Origin: Parasphingorhabdus marina DSM 22363
GTDB lineage: Bacteria > Pseudomonadota > Alphaproteobacteria > Sphingomonadales > Sphingomonadaceae
Direction of reading: 5' to 3'
Assembly (NCBI RefSeq): GCF_900128895.1
Contig: NZ_FSQW01000001.1
Location: 558,001-622,000 of the forward strand
DNA length: 64,000 nucleotides
Both the position numbers and the translations under genes were made by a program. Below the pieces are notes generated by a model. That model was not told where the DNA came from. It did not search any database and saw only the letters and a program-made list of their open reading frames with translations. Below are positions 24,728 to 33,906 of the stretch, piece after piece. The stretch's first letter is position 1; every line of letters starts with the position of its first letter.

Positions 24728-26134
24728 ATGACCGCAAAAACCCATCACGAGTTCCATCCCACTTCGCTGCGTGAATATGACATTCGCGGGATTATCGGCG
24801 AAACTCTCGGCGAAGACGATGCCTATGCTATCGGTCGCGGCTTCGGGACGCTGATTGCTCGCGATGGCGGCACCACAGTGGCGACCGGATATGACGGCCG
24901 AATCAGCTCACCGGTCCTTGAAGAAGCGCTTGTCCGCGGACTGAACGACAGCGGCATCAGCGCCGTGTCTGTAGGAATGGGTCCAACACCCATGCTCTAC
25001 TATGCCGAGTGCGTGCTGGACGACGTCCAGGGCGGGATCATGATCACCGGCAGTCATAATCCGGCCAATTATAACGGCTTCAAAATGGTGTTCCAGGGCC
25101 GTCCCTTTTTTGGCGATGACATTCAGGGCCTCGGCAAGATGGCGGCCAGCGGCGACTGGGACAATGCGGCAGAATCCGGCGCCGGGGTCACTCGCATCGA
25201 TATGGAGGACCAGTATGTCGCCCGCTTGTTGCAGAATTTCTCGGGTGCGCCCTGCAAAATGGCCTGGGACTGCGGCAATGGTGCGGCTGGACCGGTCATC
25301 GAAAAGCTGACGGCGCAGCTGCCTGGTGAGCATCATCTGCTCTACACGGATGTGGATGGGAATTTTCCCAACCATCATCCCGACCCGACCGAGGAAAAGA
25401 ATCTCGAAGATCTGAAAGCCATTGTCGCGGAAAAAGGCCTGGATTTCGGCGTGGCCTTTGACGGAGACGGCGACCGGATCGGCGCGATTGACGGCGAAGG
25501 CCGTGTCATCTGGGGCGACCAGCTGCTCTCGATTTATGCCGAAGATGTCCTGAAGTCAGTCCCCGGCGCGACGATCATCGCCGATGTGAAGGCTTCGCAG
25601 GCGCTGTATGACCGGATTGCCGAACTGGGCGGGAAACCGCTGATGTGGAAAACCGGACACAGCCTGATCAAGTCCAAGATGAAGGAAACCGGGTCCCCGC
25701 TGGCCGGGGAAATGAGCGGGCATGTGTTTTTCAAGCATGACTATTACGGCTTTGACGATGCGCCCTATGCCGCCATTCGCCTGATCCAGGCCGCCACCAA
25801 TATTGGCAAGAGCGTGAGCCAGTTGCGCAGCGATATGGTAGAAATGATCAACACGCCGGAAATGCGCTTTCAGGTCGATGAAAGCCGCAAATTCCCGGTC
25901 ATCGACGAAGTGCTCGAACGCCTGTCCGCGGCCGGCGCCGATGTCAACAGCACCGATGGCGCCCGCGTCAACACGGAGGATGGCTGGTGGCTGCTGCGCG
26001 CTTCCAACACACAGGACGTGCTGGTGGCCCGGGCGGAAGCCAAATCCGAAGCCGGGCTTGAACGGCTGATGGCCCAGATTGACGAGCAGCTCGGCCTGTC
26101 GGGCCTGAAGCGTGGCGAGACGGTCGGACATTGA
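24728..26134 (+). CDS. pgmG: Phosphomannomutase/phosphoglucomutase
   Basis: The 468-residue protein is an AlgC/PgmG-type alpha-D-phosphohexomutase. It has REYDIRGIIGE near the start, the phosphoserine loop ITGSHNPANYNGFK near residue 102, the metal loop FDGDGDRIG near 243, the sugar-binding GEMSGHVFFKH near 326, and the phosphate-binding RASNTQDVLVARAEA near 432. It interconverts hexose-1- and 6-phosphates for LPS and exopolysaccharide precursors. An AGACGAAGAAGAG stretch precedes the ATG. The next gene overlaps its stop. Confidence 0.95.
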   Translation: MTAKTHHEFHPTSLREYDIRGIIGETLGEDDAYAIGRGFGTLIARDGGTTVATGYDGRISSPVLEEALVRGLNDSGISAVSVGMGPTPMLYYAECVLDDVQGGIMITGSHNPANYNGFKMVFQGRPFFGDDIQGLGKMAASGDWDNAAESGAGVTRIDMEDQYVARLLQNFSGAPCKMAWDCGNGAAGPVIEKLTAQLPGEHHLLYTDVDGNFPNHHPDPTEEKNLEDLKAIVAEKGLDFGVAFDGDGDRIGAIDGEGRVIWGDQLLSIYAEDVLKSVPGATIIADVKASQALYDRIAELGGKPLMWKTGHSLIKSKMKETGSPLAGEMSGHVFFKHDYYGFDDAPYAAIRLIQAATNIGKSVSQLRSDMVEMINTPEMRFQVDESRKFPVIDEVLERLSAAGADVNSTDGARVNTEDGWWLLRASNTQDVLVARAEAKSEAGLERLMAQIDEQLGLSGLKRGETVGH

Positions 26135-26535
26135 CCAGCAGGCTGCCAGCACAGACTGCAAAGGTCTTTGCGGCGCTGCCCGAAAACCTCGCTGAACGGC
26201 TGACAGAACTCCGCCACCTGATTCTGGATACCGCATCCGAAAATGCGGCTGTCGGGCCGCTAGAGGAAACGCTGAAATGGGGTGAACCTGCCTTTCTGCC
26301 CTCCGCCACCAAATCCGGCACCACCATCCGGATCAACCAGCACAAGGGGCAGGAGGATCTGTATGCGCTCTATGTCCACTGCCAGACCGATCTGGCCGAC
26401 CGCTATCGGCAACTCTACGGAGATATCCTGGACATTGATGGCAATCGCGCCATCATTTTCCGGGTGGACGAGGAGCTTCCGGTTGATGCGGTCCGGCACT
26501 GTATCGCCCTCGCCCTGACCTGCCATCTGAAATAG
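26131..26535 (+). CDS. DUF1801 domain-containing protein
   Basis: The 134-residue protein matches DUF1801 (YdhG-like) proteins: LRHLILDTASE, EETLKWGEPAFLPSATKSGTTIRI and a late IIFRVDEELPVDAVRHCI segment. Function is unknown; the fold is related to a putative nucleotide or small-ligand binding domain. It starts with a TTG that overlaps the pgm stop (ATTGA), which indicates translational coupling. The histone-deacetylase-like gene follows closely. Confidence 0.8.
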   Translation: MTSRLPAQTAKVFAALPENLAERLTELRHLILDTASENAAVGPLEETLKWGEPAFLPSATKSGTTIRINQHKGQEDLYALYVHCQTDLADRYRQLYGDILDIDGNRAIIFRVDEELPVDAVRHCIALALTCHLK

Positions 26536-26585
26536 GCAACCGGGCTTTGACCGCCCCGACAGACCAATCTACTGTCGCATCCCTG

Positions 26586-27488
26586 ATGCTCGAGATTGTC
26601 CACCATCCCGACTATGTCGCGCCGCCGCCATCGCGCGGCAGCTTTGCATTCGACAAATATTATCTGGTGATGGAAGCGGTGCGGGAGATCCTGCCTGATC
26701 ACCGGATGCACCGGCCCAGGCCGATGGATCGCCAATGGCTGGAGGCGGTGCATGATCCCGATTATGTCGATGAAGTGCTGAACGCCGCAGTCCCGGCCGA
26801 CAAGGAGCGGCGGATCGGATTTCCGGTTTCGGAGAAAATTGCGAGCCGTGTGCAATATACGTCCGGCGGAACCTGGCTGGCGGCACAGCTGGCTCGTGAA
26901 CATGGTTATGCCGCCAACAGTGCCGGCGGCAGCCATCACGCGCTGGCCGATACCGGGGCCGGCTATTGTGTGTTCAACGATCTCGCAGTTACCGCCAATC
27001 GCCTGAGCGCGGAAGGCGATGCGCGCAGGATCCTGATCGTCGATCTTGATGTCCATCAGGGAGATGGCACGGCTTCGCTGCTGGCCGGGCGGGAAGACAT
27101 CTTCACCCTGTCCGTGCACAGCGCCCGGAATTTCCCGGTGCGCAAGGCCCGGTCCAGCCTCGACATTGCGCTGGAAGACGGGACCGCTGACGAGGAATAT
27201 CTCGGCATAGTGGACCGTACGCTCGACAAAGTGCTGTCGGATTTTGCCCCGGACATGCTGTTGTATCAGGCGGGCGTCGATCCGCATGCGGATGACCGGC
27301 TCGGGCGACTGGCGCTCAGCGACAATGGCCTCGAGCAACGGGATCGCATGGTGATCCGCAAGGCGCATGACCGCGATATTCCGGTCGCCAGCGCGCTGGG
27401 CGGCGGTTATGGTCAGGATCACAAGGCAGTTGCCATGCGCCATGCCCGGTCGATCATGGCGATGGCGGATGAAGCCCGGCGCGGTTGA
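26586..27488 (+). CDS. Histone deacetylase family protein (acetylpolyamine/acetoin-type deacetylase)
   Basis: The roughly 300-residue protein belongs to the HDAC-like amidohydrolases. It shows SGGSHHALADTGAGYCVFNDLAV (catalytic His pair and Gly-rich loop), the zinc-binding DLDVHQGDGTA, VDPHADDRLGRLALS with the second metal Asp, and GGGYGQD near the end. In bacteria these enzymes deacetylate acetylpolyamines or small acetyl amides. The start is uncertain: ATG at 26586 matches common homologue starts (MLEIVHHPDYVAP), while an in-frame TTG lies at 26547. It ends overlapping the start region of the MBL hydrolase. Confidence 0.88.
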   Translation: MLEIVHHPDYVAPPPSRGSFAFDKYYLVMEAVREILPDHRMHRPRPMDRQWLEAVHDPDYVDEVLNAAVPADKERRIGFPVSEKIASRVQYTSGGTWLAAQLAREHGYAANSAGGSHHALADTGAGYCVFNDLAVTANRLSAEGDARRILIVDLDVHQGDGTASLLAGREDIFTLSVHSARNFPVRKARSSLDIALEDGTADEEYLGIVDRTLDKVLSDFAPDMLLYQAGVDPHADDRLGRLALSDNGLEQRDRMVIRKAHDRDIPVASALGGGYGQDHKAVAMRHARSIMAMADEARRG

Positions 27489-27502
27489 AAGAGGAGTGGG
27501 AA

Positions 27503-28447
27503 ATGCCTGACTATCCGTTTGAAAAAGGCCTTTATGAAACTGGCGACGGTCTCTTCGCCTATCTTCAGCCGGATGGCGGATGGGGCTGGTCCAATGCCGG
27601 TCTGATCACGGACTGTGGTCAATCCCTTCTGGTCGACACGCTGTTCGATGCGAGCCTGACCCGCGACATGCTGAATATCATGTCCGATGCTGCCGGTGTT
27701 GGTGCGGATGATATCGGCACCATCGTCAACACCCATGCCAATGGCGATCATTGCCACGGCAATGGCCTGTGCCGGCATGCCGAAGTCATCGCCTCCGAAG
27801 CCAGTGCCGCCGAAATGGCTGAACTTCCGGCCCCTGCCCTTGCGGCGATCATGGCCCAGGCCAAAGGACTTGGACCAACCGGACAATATCTGCTCGACAT
27901 ATTCGGCAGCTTTGATTTCACCGACGTCGCCGAGAAGCACCCGACCCAGACCTTCAGCGGCGAGTATAGTGTGCAGGTTGGCGACAAGCAGGTCGATCTG
28001 ATCGAAGTCGGTCCGGCGCATACCGCCGGGGATGTGCTGGTCCATGTGGCTGGAGACCGGACGGTTTTCACCGGGGATATCCTGTTCATCGAAGGCACGC
28101 CGATCATGTGGGCCGGGCCGGTGGCCAACTGGATCGCGGCCTGCGACCGGATTATCGACCTGGAACCGAAGACGATTGTCCCCGGACATGGTCCGGTGAC
28201 AGATGCCGCCGGTGTCCGCCGGGTGCAGGATTATCTGCATTTCATCGACCGGGAGGCGCGGCAACGATATGATGCCGGCCTGTCGGTCCGCGATGCCGCG
28301 CATGATATCCGTCTCGGGGACTTTTCAAGCTGGGGTGACAGTGAGCGGATCGCCGTCAATGTGTCGACGCTATACCGCGAATATGCCGGCGATACATCAC
28401 CGCCGGACGTGACGGCGCTGTTCGGGCTGATGGCAGAATTGCGCTAG
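27503..28447 (+). CDS. MBL-fold metallo-hydrolase
   Basis: The 314-residue protein is a metallo-beta-lactamase fold hydrolase. The first metal motif is THANGDHCHGNG near residue 78, where Ala and Asn occupy positions between the histidines (H-x-x-x-D-H). Later ligands are GPAHTAGD near 170, FTGDILF near 190 and GHGPVT near 230. The substrate is unknown. GAGGAG lies seven bases before the chosen ATG, deciding it over a TTG six codons upstream. It lies 14 bases after the HDAC-like gene. Confidence 0.88.
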   Translation: MPDYPFEKGLYETGDGLFAYLQPDGGWGWSNAGLITDCGQSLLVDTLFDASLTRDMLNIMSDAAGVGADDIGTIVNTHANGDHCHGNGLCRHAEVIASEASAAEMAELPAPALAAIMAQAKGLGPTGQYLLDIFGSFDFTDVAEKHPTQTFSGEYSVQVGDKQVDLIEVGPAHTAGDVLVHVAGDRTVFTGDILFIEGTPIMWAGPVANWIAACDRIIDLEPKTIVPGHGPVTDAAGVRRVQDYLHFIDREARQRYDAGLSVRDAAHDIRLGDFSSWGDSERIAVNVSTLYREYAGDTSPPDVTALFGLMAELR

Positions 28448-28557
28448 CGCCCCTGCCCCGTTCCGGACCGGTCGTCGCTATCATTATGACCGGTTGAACC
28501 GGAGGCGCAGATATTTCATTAACTGGTTGATTAAACATTTGGGGGAGGAACTATATC

Positions 28558-29229
28558 ATGGCCATTTCGCTGGATTTTCATGAAAAAGTGGCGCAGATCA
28601 CCTTTGACGATGGCAAGGCCAACGCGATCAATCCGGACTGGATGACCGAATTGACGGCTGCTCTGGATGAAGCGGAAGGCCGGGCTGGCGCCATCGTGCT
28701 GGCCGGACGCCACGGGATCTTTTCCGGTGGCTTTGATCTGAAATGGCTTGCGACCAACGGTCTGGAGAAATCCGGCGAATTGCTCGATCAGGCGAGCCGG
28801 CTGCTGGTCAGGATCTATGGCGGCCCGAAACCTGTGGTAGCAGCCTGCACCGGGCATGCCATCGCCATGGGCGCTTTCCTGCTGCTCGCCTGCGACACGC
28901 GGATAGCTGCGACCGGAGACTTTCGCTTCGGAGCCAATGAAACCGTCAACAACATGATCCTGCCGGCTTTTGGTATCGCCCTGCCCCGCGCGCGGCTTGA
29001 CAATCGCCGCCTGGTATCGGCCATTATCCAGGCCGAATTGTTCGCACCGGAAGACGCGCTCGCGATCGGTTATGTGGACCGGCTGGTCGCACAGGAGGCG
29101 GTTGTGCCCATGGCGCTCGAAGCGGCGGCACGACTGGCTGCGTTGCCAGGAGCGGCCTATGCCGCCAACAAGCGCAAGCTGCATCAGGGCACCATTGACG
29201 AAATCGAAGCCGCTATCGGATCCTATTGA
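28558..29229 (+). CDS. Enoyl-CoA hydratase/isomerase family protein (crotonase-like)
   Basis: The 223-residue protein has the crotonase fold: AIVLAGRHGIFSGGFDLKWL near residue 42 (first oxyanion-hole segment), ACTGHAIAMGAFLLLACDTRIAA near 97 (second), and a C-terminal helix region. It is shorter than typical enoyl-CoA hydratases (about 260). At the usual catalytic Glu positions I see Asn-Glu in GANETVNN rather than the canonical pair, so the reaction (hydratase, isomerase or thioesterase) is not certain. A GGGGGAGG site precedes the ATG. Confidence 0.85.
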   Translation: MAISLDFHEKVAQITFDDGKANAINPDWMTELTAALDEAEGRAGAIVLAGRHGIFSGGFDLKWLATNGLEKSGELLDQASRLLVRIYGGPKPVVAACTGHAIAMGAFLLLACDTRIAATGDFRFGANETVNNMILPAFGIALPRARLDNRRLVSAIIQAELFAPEDALAIGYVDRLVAQEAVVPMALEAAARLAALPGAAYAANKRKLHQGTIDEIEAAIGSY

Positions 29230-29295
29230 AGCGTCGCCGGTTTCCCGGACGGATTCATCTGTCGAACTATCCGGGAGTCTTGCTATATCCGGGCG

Positions 29296-31731
29296 ATGAG
29301 CAGCAGCGCGCTTCCTTCCAAAATCACTGGCTGGTTTGAATCCCGCGGCTGGCAGGTCCGGCGGCATCAGCGCGAAATGCTGGAAGCCGCCCGCGCCGGA
29401 AACCATGCACTGCTGACCGCGCCCACCGGCGCCGGCAAGACATTGGCTGGATTTCTCCCCAGCCTGGTGGACCTCATCGAGACGCCCGACAGCACCGGCC
29501 TGCACACGCTGTATATTTCTCCGCTCAAGGCACTAGCGGTCGATGTCCAGCGCAATCTGCTGAAGCCCATTGCAGACATGGCCCTGCCGATCTCTGTGGA
29601 AACGCGCAGCGGAGATACGCCGGCCAACCGCAAAGCGCGGCAGCGCGTGAAACCGCCACAGATATTGCTGACCACACCGGAATCTCTCAATTTGCTGCTC
29701 AGCCAGGAAGACAGCTTCACGCTGTTTTCCGGACTGAAGCGAGTCATCATCGACGAAGTGCACGCCTTTGCCACCGGCAAGCGCGGCGATTTGCTGGCAC
29801 TGTCCCTCGCCCGTTTGCGGCATATTGCACCGGACATGCGCCGGGCAGCCCTGTCCGCCACAGTGGCCGATCCCGATGACTATCGCGCATGGCTGGCGCC
29901 TTGGGGCGATATCGAATCGGTGACGCATGTTCTCGGGGACGAAGGCGCGCCCGCTGATATCGAAATCATGGTCCCGGAAGCGCCGGAAGGTGAAAGCATT
30001 CGCGTGCCCTGGTCGGGTCATGCCGGTGCCTATGCGATTCCCCAGGTGATGGAGCAGATCAAAGCCAACCGGATGACTTTGGTCTTCACCAATACGCGCT
30101 TTCTGGCGGAGCTCACGTTCCAGAAATTGTGGGACATCAACGAGGACGTTCTCCCGATCGGCATCCATCATGGCAGCCTGTCCCGCGAAGCGCGGCGCAA
30201 GATTGAACTGGCCATGGCCGAAGGCAAAATGCGGGCGCTGGTCTGTACGGCATCGCTCGACCTGGGAGTCGACTGGGGTGATATTGACTGTGTCATCCAA
30301 ATGGGTGCGCCCAAGGGCTCGTCGCGGCTGCTTCAGCGGATCGGCCGTGCCAATCACCGGCTCGACCAGCCGTCGCGCGCTTTGCTGGTTCCTGGCAACC
30401 GTTTCGAATATCTCGAAGCGCAGGCGGCGCTGGACGCAGTCGAGGAAGGCCGGCGGGATGGCGAACCCTTTCGCGAAGGGGGGCTCGACGTCCTCGCGCA
30501 ACATGTCATGTCCTGCGCCTGTGCCGCGCCGTTTCAGGAAGACGATTTGCTTGCCGAGCTGCAGTCCGCCCTGCCCTATAGCAAGCTCGACAAGCCGGCG
30601 TTCGAGCGTGTCCTCGGTTTCACCCGCGACGGGGGCTATGCGCTGCAGGCCTATGACAAGTTCAAGCGTTTGCGCCGCGATGCCGATGGTGTCTGGCATC
30701 TCGTTCATCCGCGCTTCGCAACCCAGCACCGGATGAATGCCGGGATCATTGTCGACGCCGCGATGATGACGGTCCGTTTCCGCAACGGCCGGACGCTGGG
30801 CAAGGTCGAAGAGAGCTTCGCCGCCATGCTGAGCGTCGGGGACACATTTTTCTTTGCCGGCATGAGCCTCGAGATGATCCGGATGGACACGGCCGATGTC
30901 ATCGTCCGCGCTAGCAAGAAAGCGGCGATGATTCCGAGTTATATGGGTGCCCGCCTGCCTCTCACCACGCATCTGTCAGACCGGGTCCGCCATTTTCTCA
31001 CCGACCGGCCCGGCTGGGCGCGTTTTCCGGACGATGTGCGCGAATGGCTGGAGATGCAGGACTATCGGTCGACCATGCCGGAGCCGGGGCAACTGCTGGT
31101 CGAAACTTTCCCGCACAAGCATCTCCATTATATGGTGACCTACAGTTTCGAGGGCTGGAACGCGCATCAGTCGCTTGGCATGCTGCTCACCCGGCGGATG
31201 GAAAGTCAGGGGCTCAAGCCTATCGGATTTGTCGCCAATGATTACAGTTTCGCCTGCTACAGCGTCGAACCGGTCACCGATCCCGCCAGCCTGTTCAGTT
31301 CCGACATACTGGAGGACGAGTTTCTGGACTGGGTCGCCGGGTCACATCTGCTGAAGCGCGCCTTTCGTGAGGTTGCGGTAATCAGCGGACTGGTCGACCG
31401 GCAGCACCCGGGCAAACGCAAAACCGGGAAACAGGTGACTTTCTCGACCGATTTGATTTTTGACGTGCTGCGCAAATATGAACCCGATCATCTGCTGATG
31501 GAGGCGGCCTGGGCGGACGCCCGGGCGCGAATGACCGATGTCGACCGGCTGGGCAAACTGCTCGACCGGGCGGCGGATTCCATGGTCCATGTCGATCTCG
31601 ACCGGGTCAGCCCGCTGGCGGTACCGGTACTGGTGATGATCGGGCGGGAACATGTCGCGCAGGGCGCGACTGACGACGCCCTGCTGATCGAAGCCGAAGG
31701 ACTGATCGAAGCAGCGATGCGCGGCGATTGA
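29296..31731 (+). CDS. Ligase-associated DNA damage response DEXH-box helicase (Lhr family)
   Basis: The 811-residue protein is an Lhr-type superfamily 2 helicase: Q-motif region with RRHQREMLEAARAG, Walker A APTGAGKTLAGFLPSL near residue 40, ISPLKALAVD (Ia), DEVHAF box (II) near 155, LSATVAD (III), VFTNTRFLAELTFQ (IV), and motif VI QRIGRANHRLD near 345, then the Lhr-specific winged-helix and C-terminal domains. Members at this length form part of a four-gene set with an ATP-dependent DNA ligase, an exonuclease and the phosphoesterase PdeM. PdeM is present about 4.3 kb downstream; ligase and exonuclease are not in the window. Confidence 0.93.
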   Translation: MSSSALPSKITGWFESRGWQVRRHQREMLEAARAGNHALLTAPTGAGKTLAGFLPSLVDLIETPDSTGLHTLYISPLKALAVDVQRNLLKPIADMALPISVETRSGDTPANRKARQRVKPPQILLTTPESLNLLLSQEDSFTLFSGLKRVIIDEVHAFATGKRGDLLALSLARLRHIAPDMRRAALSATVADPDDYRAWLAPWGDIESVTHVLGDEGAPADIEIMVPEAPEGESIRVPWSGHAGAYAIPQVMEQIKANRMTLVFTNTRFLAELTFQKLWDINEDVLPIGIHHGSLSREARRKIELAMAEGKMRALVCTASLDLGVDWGDIDCVIQMGAPKGSSRLLQRIGRANHRLDQPSRALLVPGNRFEYLEAQAALDAVEEGRRDGEPFREGGLDVLAQHVMSCACAAPFQEDDLLAELQSALPYSKLDKPAFERVLGFTRDGGYALQAYDKFKRLRRDADGVWHLVHPRFATQHRMNAGIIVDAAMMTVRFRNGRTLGKVEESFAAMLSVGDTFFFAGMSLEMIRMDTADVIVRASKKAAMIPSYMGARLPLTTHLSDRVRHFLTDRPGWARFPDDVREWLEMQDYRSTMPEPGQLLVETFPHKHLHYMVTYSFEGWNAHQSLGMLLTRRMESQGLKPIGFVANDYSFACYSVEPVTDPASLFSSDILEDEFLDWVAGSHLLKRAFREVAVISGLVDRQHPGKRKTGKQVTFSTDLIFDVLRKYEPDHLLMEAAWADARARMTDVDRLGKLLDRAADSMVHVDLDRVSPLAVPVLVMIGREHVAQGATDDALLIEAEGLIEAAMRGD

Positions 31732-31778
31732 TCGCAGGAAGTTTGTGCTGCCCGCCTGTTTTCGCTATTCTGCCTGCC

Positions 31779-32738
31779 ATGTCCCCATTTGCATCACTTT
31801 TTCTGCTCCCCTTTGCCGCGGCGATGAGTGCAAACCCGCCGGCTCCGACCGGACCGCAACCAGAACCGGAGCCGGAAGCCATTCTGGCGGACAAGTTGCC
31901 GGACCAGTTTATTCGCCCGGATGCCGAACAGATCGCAATTGCCGAGGATTTCGTTGCGCGGATGACCGTGCCGGTCAATATCGAGGGCAGCGGCCCGTTC
32001 GAATTTATCATCGACACCGCCTCCCAGCGCACCATCCTTTCCAAGGAGATCGCCGGCAGCCTGACGCTGGAAATCGAGGATGTCGTCAATATCGTTGCCC
32101 TTGCCGGCACGACGACGGTGCAGACCGTATATGTCCCCGAACTGACACTGGGCTCGCGAAGTTATGGCGGGCTGATTTCTCCGACCTTCCGCTCCAACAA
32201 TATCGGTGCAGACGGAGTTCTCGGCCTCGATAGCCTGCAGGGGCAGCGCATTCTGTTCGACTTTCTCGACCGCAAGATTTCGGTCGAAGATACCAGCGTC
32301 AAGCGCAAGTCGCGCTCGCGCCGGGAAATTGTTGTGACCGCGCGGCGGCGCTCGGGCCAGCTGATTTTCACCAATGCGACGATATCCGGCGTCAAGACCA
32401 GCGTCATCATCGATACCGGTGGCGAGCTGTCAATTGGCAACAAGGCATTGCAGCGCAAGCTCCGGATGCGGTCCTCGGCGCTGGAGAAAACGAGCCTGGT
32501 CGATGTCACGGGCCGGTCGGTATCTGCGGACTACGGCGTAGCCCGGGAATTACATATCGGTCGGGCGCGCTTCGGTGTCATTCCCATTGCCTTTGCCGAC
32601 ATCGCGCCATTTGAAGCGCTGAAACTGAAAAACAAGCCCGCGATGTTCCTCGGCATGGATGCGTTGCGCAAGTTTGACCGGGTTGCGATCGATTTTGCCA
32701 ACCGGAAAATCTATTTTCTGCTGCCCAAGGGGGTCTGA
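31779..32738 (+). CDS. Two-lobed retropepsin-like aspartyl protease family protein, copy 1 (first motif DTAS)
   Basis: The 319-residue protein has a signal peptide (MSPFASLFLLPFAAAMS) and two aspartyl-protease-like lobes, each beginning with a strand pair and an active-site loop: FIIDTASQRT (Asp79) and VIIDTGGELS (Asp212). Retropepsin-type bacterial proteases usually carry a single lobe and dimerise. In this copy the conserved Gly of the first loop is Ala (DTAS). Between the lobes lies a basic KRKSRSRREIVV linker. It is probably periplasmic. Start chosen at 31779 for the signal peptide; the frame extends to 31728. The paralogue at 32845 follows after about 100 bases. Confidence 0.82.
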   Translation: MSPFASLFLLPFAAAMSANPPAPTGPQPEPEPEAILADKLPDQFIRPDAEQIAIAEDFVARMTVPVNIEGSGPFEFIIDTASQRTILSKEIAGSLTLEIEDVVNIVALAGTTTVQTVYVPELTLGSRSYGGLISPTFRSNNIGADGVLGLDSLQGQRILFDFLDRKISVEDTSVKRKSRSRREIVVTARRRSGQLIFTNATISGVKTSVIIDTGGELSIGNKALQRKLRMRSSALEKTSLVDVTGRSVSADYGVARELHIGRARFGVIPIAFADIAPFEALKLKNKPAMFLGMDALRKFDRVAIDFANRKIYFLLPKGV

Positions 32739-32844
32739 GGCTCCCGTTCGTCGAAGCCCGTCAGCTGCTGATCAACGCGGATTTGGCTGTTCAACTGTTT
32801 TTCGGCTATGATCAACCGGCGAGAGTTATCGCAAAGGAGAGATG

Positions 32845-33825
32845 ATGCCTGTTTCAATTGCTCTGGTTTTGCCCACCATGGTTGGATCTGCACTGGCCAT
32901 GGCCTATCCGGTTCCAATCGGCCAGACCGCCGATCCCGGTTCGGACAAGCCGTCCACCGCGGAAACAGTGGCGATTGATCAGGATCGCGCGCGCAGGATG
33001 ACCGTCCCGGTCAGCATCGAAGGCCAGGGACCGTTTTCCTTTGTCATCGATACCGGCGCGGAAAGAACGGTATTGTCGAGAAAGCTTGCAGAGAGCCTTG
33101 AGCTGGAGGCCGAGCCACAGGCCCGGCTGATGAGCATTGCGGGCAGCAGCACGGTGGACATGGTCTATGTCCCCACCCTCACCATGGGTTCGAAAAGCTA
33201 TGGCGGACTGGTCTCCCCGGTCTTGCTGGAAGAGAATATCGGGGCCGAGGGCATGCTGGGTCTCGACAGCCTGCAGGATCAGCGCATCCTCTTTGATTTT
33301 GCCCGCAATGAACTGAATGTCGAAGATGCCTCCACGGCCAGAAAAAACCGGTCACGGCGCGAAATCGTGGTCACGGCAAAACGGCTTTCCGGCCAGCTGA
33401 TCTTCACCGAAGCCTCGGTTTCCGGGGTTCGGGTCAATGTCATTGTCGATACCGGTGCGCAAGTGTCCATTGCCAATTCCACGCTGAAGAACCGCCTGCT
33501 GAAACGCGCCCGCGAATCCGGTGATGAAGAGATGCTGATTGCCGTAACCGGCGATATGGTGGGAGTCGAATTTGCCCGCGCCAGGGATTTTCGGATCGGG
33601 CGGGCTCGTTTCGCAAATCTGAATCTCGCCTTTGCCGATGCCCCGCCATTTGAACGCTTCGGTATGGCCGACAAGCCGGCCTTGCTGCTGGGCATGGACG
33701 TATTGCGGCGTTTCGACCGCGTGGCAATTGACTTTGCGAAGCGGAAAATCCACTTCCTGCCGCCGCGCAGCGCCGGAACCCGGGTCGAGCGCAACCGATA
33801 TACCAATAGCCGGATTAAAAACTAG
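32845..33825 (+). CDS. Two-lobed retropepsin-like aspartyl protease family protein, copy 2
   Basis: The 326-residue paralogue of the preceding protein keeps canonical DTGA loops in both lobes: FVIDTGAERT (Asp69) and VIVDTGAQVS (Asp202). Other matching phrases are SKSYGGLVSP, GLDSLQDQRILFDF, the basic linker RKNRSRREIVVTAKR, and LLGMDVLRRFDRVAIDF near the end. It begins with a signal peptide (MPVSIALVLPTMVGSALAMA). AGGAG is five bases before the chosen second ATG; the first ATG at 32842 is too close. A strong terminator follows the gene. Likely a periplasmic protease or peptide-binding relative. Confidence 0.85.
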   Translation: MPVSIALVLPTMVGSALAMAYPVPIGQTADPGSDKPSTAETVAIDQDRARRMTVPVSIEGQGPFSFVIDTGAERTVLSRKLAESLELEAEPQARLMSIAGSSTVDMVYVPTLTMGSKSYGGLVSPVLLEENIGAEGMLGLDSLQDQRILFDFARNELNVEDASTARKNRSRREIVVTAKRLSGQLIFTEASVSGVRVNVIVDTGAQVSIANSTLKNRLLKRARESGDEEMLIAVTGDMVGVEFARARDFRIGRARFANLNLAFADAPPFERFGMADKPALLLGMDVLRRFDRVAIDFAKRKIHFLPPRSAGTRVERNRYTNSRIKN

Positions 33826-33856
33826 TCCGCCCGAAGCACCGGAACCGGCATTGAAA

Positions 33857-33890
33857 CCGGCGACCAGCGGATAGCGGTCGCCGGCTATTT
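33857..33890 (+). terminator. Rho-independent terminator after the second aspartyl protease gene
   Basis: A nine-base perfect stem CCGGCGACC / GGTCGCCGG closes a ten-base loop and is followed by CTATTTT. It sits 31 bases after the protease stop codon and before the convergent lipoprotein gene. Confidence 0.8.
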
Positions 33891-33906
33891 TGCGCGAATC
33901 AGGCTG

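Noticed and set aside
29533-30972. Long antisense frame (479 codons) inside the Lhr-type helicase gene
   Set aside because: It is a shadow of the helicase frame; no start signal or motif supports it.
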